From contig JASAON010001545.1 of NCBI GenBank assembly GCA_030849065.1, positions 1 to 51,015 of the forward strand: DNA of 51,015 nucleotides, read 5' to 3'. A model generated the notes under the pieces. That model was not told the origin of the DNA and searched no databases. It saw nothing but the letters and a program-made list of their open reading frames with translations. Position 1 is the first letter of the stretch, and each line of letters begins with the position of its first letter. This document shows positions 44,907 to 51,015 of this stretch, in pieces. This DNA comes from Jaenimonas drosophilae. Taxonomy: Eukaryota; Euglenozoa; Kinetoplastea; Trypanosomatida; Trypanosomatidae. A program made the translations under genes and the position numbers.

Positions 44907-45175
44907 GAAGTGCGTGTGGAAGTTTCTACGAGGGTCAATGAAATGAAACGGTACGCGACTAGACAATGATGAGGTTAGGAAGGGTGAGGAGGGTTACGCG
45001 GCACCCACGCAAAAAAGACAACAATGAGCTTCACTCACATGAGAAGATGAAGATGAGAAGAAAAAGATTCCGCATGTAGAGCACAACAGAACCTCCAGCA
45101 TGAGAATGACTAGACGCACGCACACCATTCATCCGCATTCGCCCAGCACACATCTCGTGTGATCGCTATTAGGAA

Positions 45176-47713
45176 TCAGTAGTCACTATCCCGGCGTCCT
45201 CGGCCACGACCTCGTCCACGTCCTCCTCGGCCGCCTCTCCCGCCACGGCCTCCGCCACGCCCGCGAAAGTTGGCCATGCGGCCTCGCACCTCCTCACAGT
45301 GTGCGCTCAGCCCCGCATCACAGAACACACACGCCACGATGCGATCCTTTCGGTTGGCCAAGACTGACTTCCCTTCTGGGAACATCAAATCCATGCGCAT
45401 GGCACCACAATCACTGCACTCTTCACGACTCACGTAGACGCGCTGCGCCGTGGGTGGAAGAGTGACCATCATCGTACACCGATTGCAACAAATTCGCCAC
45501 TTGCCAGCTGTGCGTGGCACAAAGGCCATGCAACCCCCACACTGTGGGTCCACACAATCGCAGACGTAGTTGGTGGCGAGGGAGTGCTCGCAGGTGGGGT
45601 GACGGCATTCATCACATCCCATTCGAACGTTTTCACCCTTCTTGCGTGCCTCATCCTCAAATGGGGGGTTGTTGTAGCAGTTGGGGCAAATGGGGAAGGA
45701 CTTGCCCTTGTCAATGTGGCAAATGACGAGTTCAAAGTTGTCAAGTGGGCAGGTGAAGCTGGAGTACTGCTTGATGGTGCCACCTTGTGGGAGGGCAAAG
45801 GTCACTTCACAGTAAGCACAGTACAAACGTTGTGGTCGTGTGTCAATGTGTTTGAGGTAGCGCATGCAGTTGCCACAACGGGTAATGGGCTTGCCCGTGG
45901 CGGAGAGGGGGGAAAAGCTGGCACCCATCAAGGCATCGTAGACGTCGATGTGCTCTGTGAAGAAGGAGAACTTGCGCTTGAAGAGATCCAGGGCGTACTG
46001 CAACACGTCGGAGAGCTGCGCCCGTCCTTCGGCGATGTGGGTGACGTACTCCTCCACTCTGCCACGGACCATCGGGTTCACAAGCTCAGGGTCAATGAGC
46101 TTAATGCCATGTACGAGGACGATGCCAAGTTTGGTGGGCTTCATCACACGTCCAGGTTGTACAGTGCAGTAGCCACGCTCCACAATGTTGTTGACATGTG
46201 TGGAGATGGAGGCATCGGTGCCAATCCCATTGGCTTCCATCAGGCCAATCAAGTCAGCCTCGGTGAGGTAGCCCGGTGCCTGAGTCTGTCCTGCCTGCAA
46301 ACGTACGTCAGAGAGCACAAAATCATCTCCAGCCTTCACTCCGGTGGGCATCTTATCATCCTCGACACGGAGGTAGGGAAGAATCTGCGTAAAGCCAGGG
46401 TCCTCCACCACCTTGCCCGAGACACTGAACACCTCCCCATTGAGCTCAATGGTGATCTTCGTCTTGGTGAGCTTGCAATCTGGAGATAAAGACGCAATGA
46501 AGTGGCGGCAAATGTACTCATACAGCCGCCACTCATCCCCAGAAAGCTCTCCAACATTGGCCGATCGCATCGGGGTGATAGGTGGATGATCTCCAGCGTC
46601 CTTTCCCGCCTTAGGTCGGTGGTGGCCCGCCTTGAGGAGCTCACTGACGTAGGCGCCCCACATGGGGTGGCTGCGGTGCTCCGCCAGGGCACCAACAAGG
46701 TTAAAGGATGGGGGATAGGCCGAGCTCTCCGTACGTGGATAGCTAATGTAGCCACGAATGTACAAGTTTTCAGCCATGGACATGGCGTGTTGGGGGCCAA
46801 TGCCCAGTGAACGGCTCGCAATCTTCATGAGCTCCACTGTGTTGAGTCCTGTTGGCCGTGCGCGTGTGTCGTTGGATACCGAGACGTTCGTCACCTTGGC
46901 CACTTTGGTTTTGGCCACCTTGGCAAGAAGTAGGCGGCCGAGGAGCTCATCAAACACACGCACACGATCCCAGGTAAATTGCAGCATCACACCGTTGCGG
47001 TTGGCGATGGGCACAAGCTTCCAAAAATTTTCTGGCTTGAAGTTCAGTATTTCATCATGACGCTGAACGCAGAAACCCAAGGTTGGCGTCTGGCATGGTC
47101 CGTAGCTCACCACGCTTGCATCCAGATCACCGTACTTGCCCTGGAAGAATTTGGTTTGAAAGCGGGTGAAGGCTACGCCAACCTTTAGGTCGAGCTCCTG
47201 ACGGCAGGTGACTGCATCGCTCACGTTCTTGTTTGGCTTCACGAGATGATTGTAGGCGTGTTGGATCTCTTCACGGGTGATGGCGGAGAAGTGTGCGCGC
47301 CAAATCTGCGCGGGGCTATAAATGTGCTTGCGCACCACTTGCATCACCTCAAAGCAAATATTCTCTCCTTCCCGATCGCAATCTAGCCACAGAACGAGTA
47401 TATCACATCCTTGTGCTTCGTGCTCCAAGTGATGGGTCACCTTGCCCGAGGTATCCTTCCACACAATCGGTGCAGCAAAGAGGCTTGACTCCTCCGTCTT
47501 ATCCCAACTTTGGTGTTGCGAGGTGAAGTCGCAGTTGAATACGTGGCCCGTAGTGCTCGTCACCTTGATCATGGCAGACTGGCCCATGAAGGAGCTGAAG
47601 AACTCATAGACGGGCAGTGCACGCGTGCGCTTTTGGGCTTGGCCATTGGAGAGATGATGGGCGATGCTCTCAGCCAAGGAGGGCTTCTCAGCCACCATCA
47701 AGACCGCGACCAT
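45176..47713 (-). CDS. TOP3B: DNA/RNA topoisomerase III-beta (type IA)
   Basis: 845 residues from ATG 47713 (MVAVLMVAEKPSLAESIA). The Toprim domain has VAEKPS and the metal-binding LWLDCDREGENICFEV. SYGPCQTPTLGFCVQRH is typical of the beta type. The catalytic tyrosine is about Tyr325 in GYISYPRTESSAYP. The C-terminal third has several CxxC pairs (CGNC, CAYC, CPNC, CDEC, CCNRC, CSDC, CVFC), a zinc-ribbon array. It ends in an RGG-rich tail (MANFRGRGGGRGGRGGRG...). RGG box plus zinc ribbons mark the beta branch, which relaxes DNA and also acts on RNA, usually with TDRD3. No TDRD3-like gene is in the window. Length is normal. Confidence 0.95.
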   Translation of the reverse strand: MVAVLMVAEKPSLAESIAHHLSNGQAQKRTRALPVYEFFSSFMGQSAMIKVTSTTGHVFNCDFTSQHQSWDKTEESSLFAAPIVWKDTSGKVTHHLEHEAQGCDILVLWLDCDREGENICFEVMQVVRKHIYSPAQIWRAHFSAITREEIQHAYNHLVKPNKNVSDAVTCRQELDLKVGVAFTRFQTKFFQGKYGDLDASVVSYGPCQTPTLGFCVQRHDEILNFKPENFWKLVPIANRNGVMLQFTWDRVRVFDELLGRLLLAKVAKTKVAKVTNVSVSNDTRARPTGLNTVELMKIASRSLGIGPQHAMSMAENLYIRGYISYPRTESSAYPPSFNLVGALAEHRSHPMWGAYVSELLKAGHHRPKAGKDAGDHPPITPMRSANVGELSGDEWRLYEYICRHFIASLSPDCKLTKTKITIELNGEVFSVSGKVVEDPGFTQILPYLRVEDDKMPTGVKAGDDFVLSDVRLQAGQTQAPGYLTEADLIGLMEANGIGTDASISTHVNNIVERGYCTVQPGRVMKPTKLGIVLVHGIKLIDPELVNPMVRGRVEEYVTHIAEGRAQLSDVLQYALDLFKRKFSFFTEHIDVYDALMGASFSPLSATGKPITRCGNCMRYLKHIDTRPQRLYCAYCEVTFALPQGGTIKQYSSFTCPLDNFELVICHIDKGKSFPICPNCYNNPPFEDEARKKGENVRMGCDECRHPTCEHSLATNYVCDCVDPQCGGCMAFVPRTAGKWRICCNRCTMMVTLPPTAQRVYVSREECSDCGAMRMDLMFPEGKSVLANRKDRIVACVFCDAGLSAHCEEVRGRMANFRGRGGGRGGRGGRGGRGRGRGRGRRDSDY

Positions 47714-48025
47714 GGTGAATGATAATGATGAAGCAAAATGATGTGCTACGCTACTATATTGTGGTTGATGGGTGTGTGTGTGTGTGCGCAACAACAACAA
47801 CACAACGCGATGGTGGGCTGGAGAGATGCAATGATAGGTGCACAAGAAGAAAGAAGCTGTTGAGCAAATGATAATCCAACAGGTTACGTGCTACCTGCAA
47901 AGATACAAATGTGTCTGTGTGTGACAGATGAATGGATGAGCAATTGTAGCAGGAAAAAAAGTTTGGGCTATCCATCCATGGATAGGCCCCCTCTGTGCAG
48001 ATGATGAAGATGATGCTGCCATCAC
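47714..48025. other. Gene-free spacer
   Basis: About 312 bp upstream of the topoisomerase. Short TG run at 47771-47785. No coding frame, hairpin or other signal noted. Confidence 0.45.
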
Positions 48026-49552
48026 TCACGTGGATATTGCCATGTCTTGCCGACTTTCATGCTCCTCCATGATTGTGTGGCGGAGTACGTCCAGATAGTC
48101 AGCGATGGGAACCGCCAGTGAGGCTTTGATAGTAGTGTGAAGATCGTCACCAACGTCTTCGAATGATTTGGTGTAGGTGCACCCAACATTGTTGCTGCTC
48201 CAACAGCGGCTAAAGGCAAGAAAGGGCAGCTTCTTCATGGTACGTCCGTTGAACCCTTCCGCGAGCCGTGCCAACTCACGTACATGTTGCATCGTCACCG
48301 CATCCAGTGTTTCGGCATCTCTGGAAAGTTGTTTCTCGTGAGCACAGGCACGTGAAGGGTCTGCAGCACCAACAGGAGTACTCTCCCCCTCATCATGGAT
48401 GATGCCAGCCGCACCACACGTACTCCACCCCTCCCTTGCAGAGATGATCTTCACGCGCATGAGCTCCATCACACTCGCCGCCAACATGGCCGTTCGTGCC
48501 TCGATGCCTGGCGGACCCACGAACACACGTACATCAACGCGATCCACAAAGGCCTCATCAATGGCACACGTCAGGTTGGTCGTGGAGAGCATCACCACAT
48601 TTGAGTAGCGTTGCAAACCATCGATTTGTGTGAGGAGGGCGTTCACCACCCGGATGGAGTCAGAAGGCTCATGGCCCCGCATCGCAGCCTGGCGCGCGGC
48701 AGCGATGCTCTCCACCTCATCCACTAAGACAACCAACAAACACCGCGAGGGATGTTCTGCCATGCGCCGAAGACGGTCAAAGAGCTGCATCACCTGCTTC
48801 CCACTCTCACTGTACCAGCGACTGAAGAGGCTGTGTGCGTTGATCTCAACCAAACGTGCATGTGGATAAGTGGCGGAGAGGTGGATGGATAGCTTATGCG
48901 CGAGGGCTCGGCACAAGCTTGTCTTCCCTGTGCCAGGCGGGCCGTGAAGGAGGAGGAGCTGGTGAAAAGTGCAGTGATGAGCATCCACGCCAGCGTTGGC
49001 GAGGCAGCACGCCGCGCAGAGGAAGTGCATCAAACGGCGCTTGAAGACGACGGAGGCGGCACGCGTCTCGCCGTAGCGCAGTGACTCCCACAGCCCATCG
49101 AGTGAGGCGTGAGGCAGGCGGAGTACGTTGCAACACGCACCACCTCCGCCACCTCCATCATCATCATTCCCTGCACCCATCTCCAATGGCGGCGGCATAT
49201 CCTCTTCGTTGCGGGCAGCACCTCTCCTTCGTTGATGCTGATGATGATGAGCTTCATCATCATCATCAGCAGAACCGCCGTGGAGATGATAAAAGTGTGG
49301 AGCAAGTTGCCAATCTCCAGACGTATGCAGCTCTTCCTCATCGTAGAGGTCGCTGACACGAATGGAACGCACCGCATCGCGGAGTAGCGCCGGGGCATCC
49401 TGCAGAGACAAGAAGCTTCTTGGATGTACGGCATCTGAGCCGTTGTTCGTGTGTTGGCGTCTCAGTGCGTCTCGCAACACACACGCCAAGTCACCCCAGT
49501 CTGCTCGCGGAGCTAAGCAATCAACCTCCACCACCAAAGTGGGCTGACTCAT
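48026..49552 (-). CDS. TRIP13/Pch2-family AAA+ ATPase
   Basis: 508 residues from ATG 49552 (MSQPTLVVEVDCL). An N-terminal domain with an acidic His/Gly-rich insert (~100-165) precedes the AAA+ module. Walker A is LLHGPPGTGKTSLCRALAHKL, and Walker B is CLLVVLVDEVESIAAARQAA. Sensor-region STTNLTCAIDEAFVDRVDVRVFVGPPG is the diagnostic TRIP13 stretch. The C-terminal lid has LAEGFNGRTMKKLPFLAFS. TRIP13/Pch2 remodels HORMA-domain proteins (closed to open Mad2, meiotic Hop1) with the p31comet adaptor. The acceptor TTATTATTATTGTGTGTAG lies 22 nt before the ATG, and the leader ends in ATC repeats. Confidence 0.93.
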   Translation of the reverse strand: MSQPTLVVEVDCLAPRADWGDLACVLRDALRRQHTNNGSDAVHPRSFLSLQDAPALLRDAVRSIRVSDLYDEEELHTSGDWQLAPHFYHLHGGSADDDDEAHHHQHQRRRGAARNEEDMPPPLEMGAGNDDDGGGGGGACCNVLRLPHASLDGLWESLRYGETRAASVVFKRRLMHFLCAACCLANAGVDAHHCTFHQLLLLHGPPGTGKTSLCRALAHKLSIHLSATYPHARLVEINAHSLFSRWYSESGKQVMQLFDRLRRMAEHPSRCLLVVLVDEVESIAAARQAAMRGHEPSDSIRVVNALLTQIDGLQRYSNVVMLSTTNLTCAIDEAFVDRVDVRVFVGPPGIEARTAMLAASVMELMRVKIISAREGWSTCGAAGIIHDEGESTPVGAADPSRACAHEKQLSRDAETLDAVTMQHVRELARLAEGFNGRTMKKLPFLAFSRCWSSNNVGCTYTKSFEDVGDDLHTTIKASLAVPIADYLDVLRHTIMEEHESRQDMAIST

Positions 49553-49574
49553 GATGATGATGATGATGTTCGGC

Positions 49575-49610
49575 CTACACACAATAATAATAAAAAAGAG
49601 TAACAAGAGA
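49575..49610 (-). promoter_or_regulatory. Predicted trans-splice acceptor for the TRIP13-like gene
   Basis: Transcript-sense CTTTCTCTTGTTACTCTTTTTTATT precedes GTGTGTAG (AG complement 49575-49576). It gives a 22-nt leader. Confidence 0.45.
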
Positions 49611-49774
49611 AAGACAATGCATCGTTGATTAGGCCATGCAGATTCACCGCGAGCGTACACCACGCACCATGAATCTATGCCTGTATCTGTGAGTAATTTT
49701 TAGTACCTTCTGTTGTCAGTGAGTAGGGCCACACACGCATCATCTCTGCGTGTAGAGCCACCATGTATGTGCAC

Positions 49775-51015
49775 CTACTCCGATGCACGTGAGCCACGTT
49801 TCTCCACCAACTTTGAATATCCTCCGCATCGCGCCGCCCACGCAAAACTTTTCCGCCACTGCTGAGGCCAATCATCACGAGACAGGTGCTCAGCAACATC
49901 TGCATGGCGTTGATCTTGGTGCTCCGTGAGGCGTTGACGCAGCGCATCCCTCCACCCACGCACAATCATCTCCACACGCAGCCAAAACACTTCTTCCTCC
50001 ACGAACACGCGTGGAATGGCCTCGACACATCGGCAGAGATCCGCGCACGTCTCTCTCAGCTCAGCACCGTCATTCGTCCCAACCTGCGGCAACTCCACCT
50101 CCGCCAAGAAGGCCAAGAGCGGCTCACGCACGAGGTTGGCGTACTCCCTTCTTCGCTCACTCGTGGAGGCACATGCAAGGAGTATCAGCGTCCACGTGTA
50201 TGCCGAGGAGCCACAGCTCGTTGGCCACTCTCCGCACATTATCCACGCAAGAAGTTGTTCAAAGAGGAGCGTATCTGCACAGCCCACACATCCACCACAG
50301 TACAATGCCTCCACTACAACAACATAGCTCAACGGCGTTGATGTTGTGGTGGAGGTTGACGAGTACGAGCGTAGAAGAAGCTGCCGTGAAAGTGTGCTCC
50401 ACAGCTGACGCAGGTAGGGCGGAGTGAAGTGGCTACTGGAGGCAAGACCAGGTCGCGTAGAAGAAGCAGAGCTCACCAAGGGTGTTGTTGGTGGTGTTGT
50501 TGTTGTTGTTGGAGCAGTACGTGGTGCAGGGCCTTCTGTGCCTCCATCACGTTGACGCGCAACATCATCCGCTGCGAGGGCGAGGCAGCCAAAGATGCAA
50601 CGCATCTCCTCCACTGACAGACCATCGCGAGCGTCGCGCACCACACCAACCATCAAACTCACCGCCACCCCACAGGCAGGAAACATGGCGGAGCACATCA
50701 ACCACGATTGGCGATGACGTGCCAACAATCGTCGATCAGCCGCCACACGATTTATAAGATCAACGGCGGGGAACTGACGCAGCGGCAGCGCAAACACACC
50801 GCGACGATACTTTGACAGCGCGAGGAGGCACATCATGGAATGGATGATGCTCATGGCACTTGGTGCTCTGCCACGTTGGTGAATCTCCGCCTGAATACTT
50901 GGCAGCAGAAAGGTGGAGATGAGGTATGCCATCCACTGATGAAGGAGTGCATCACCAACAGCGTCACCAACGTCCGTCGCGGTACGTGATGATTGGAGAT
51001 GATGAATGTAGTCCA
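49775..51015 (-). CDS. Hypothetical protein, N-terminus cut by the window edge
   Basis: At least 412 residues. The frame is open from the right edge (DYIHHLQSSRTATDVGDAVG reads into the ATG at 50932), so that ATG is probably internal and the gene is partial. The product is helical and rich in Leu, Arg, Cys and Trp: VFALPLRQFPAVDLINRVAADRR, WLMCSAMFPACGVAVSLMVGVV and FGCLALAADDVARQ. A Thr/Pro/Ser-rich insert sits mid-protein. The C-terminal part (ETCADLCRCVEAIPRVFVEEE, WLRVEMIVRGWRDALRQRL) suggests an alpha-solenoid. No catalytic motif or family recognised. Confidence 0.72.
   Translation of the reverse strand, partial: DYIHHLQSSRTATDVGDAVGDALLHQWMAYLISTFLLPSIQAEIHQRGRAPSAMSIIHSMMCLLALSKYRRGVFALPLRQFPAVDLINRVAADRRLLARHRQSWLMCSAMFPACGVAVSLMVGVVRDARDGLSVEEMRCIFGCLALAADDVARQRDGGTEGPAPRTAPTTTTTPPTTPLVSSASSTRPGLASSSHFTPPYLRQLWSTLSRQLLLRSYSSTSTTTSTPLSYVVVVEALYCGGCVGCADTLLFEQLLAWIMCGEWPTSCGSSAYTWTLILLACASTSERRREYANLVREPLLAFLAEVELPQVGTNDGAELRETCADLCRCVEAIPRVFVEEEVFWLRVEMIVRGWRDALRQRLTEHQDQRHADVAEHLSRDDWPQQWRKSFAWAARCGGYSKLVEKRGSRASE

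Noticed and set aside
1..51015. Mobile elements, CRISPR arrays, tRNA or rRNA genes
   Set aside because: No transposase, reverse transcriptase, terminal repeats, spaced direct repeats or tRNA box A/B patterns were seen by eye on either strand.

Overview
The window looks like part of a nuclear chromosome from a protist of the kinetoplastid type, most likely a free-living bodonid rather than a trypanosomatid. Every protein gene I can support lies on the minus strand over the whole 51 kb. All appear intronless, and they are separated by short gaps. T-rich or CT-rich tracts followed by AG (in transcript sense) sit just upstream of many start codons. This is the layout of a polycistronic unit processed by spliced-leader trans-splicing. 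No spliced-leader gene, tRNA, rRNA or named diagnostic gene is present, so the lineage is inferred, not proven. One ambiguous base (n, 5625) shows this is draft assembly.

Layout in plus coordinates (transcription runs right to left). 193-3790: two tandem cystinosin-like lysosomal transporters whose middle 698 bp appear identical. 4055-5539: a repeat protein, possibly mitochondrial. 5778-8516: a PX-domain AGC kinase. 8863-9921: a mitochondrial carrier. 10382-10816: a small unknown protein. 11143-16089: an SulP anion transporter with a STAS domain, fused to an inositol-pyrophosphate phosphatase-like (PPIP5K/Vip1) domain. 16700-18067: a cysteine-motif protein. 18507-24671: a 2054-residue unknown. 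25020-26294: an Mdm12-like ERMES protein. 26879-29713: the proteasome subunit Rpn2. 30160-31707: an NSUN5/Rcm1 rRNA methyltransferase. 31987-33669: a spermidine-synthase-fold/METTL13-like methyltransferase.

34388-38813 is different: five very small genes in a row (156, 51, 110, 102 and 85 residues). All begin MG(C/S)xxS, a dual N-myristoylation and palmitoylation signal, and continue in different low-complexity repeats (NDFG, Q, NNYDQ/RREE, QQMYDQ, PMMY/GDPMMM). Four end in an aromatic residue. The gaps in and beside the array hold strong hairpins that protein genes do not explain. This array is the best candidate for an undescribed system here. It recalls in style, not in sequence, the acylated surface and flagellar small proteins of trypanosomatids.

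39086-51015: Vps15 (PI3-kinase regulatory subunit), a SMAP/Age2-type Arf GAP, topoisomerase III-beta with an RGG tail, a TRIP13/Pch2 AAA+ ATPase, and a partial unknown gene cut by the window edge. Several genes touch endolysosomal membrane traffic (cystinosin, PX kinase, Vps15, Arf GAP). In a polycistronic unit, however, neighbours need not be functionally linked.

Starts were set at the first plausible in-frame ATG. Longer reading frames using GTG or TTG were trimmed because eukaryotic ATG starts with nearby splice-acceptor signals fit better.
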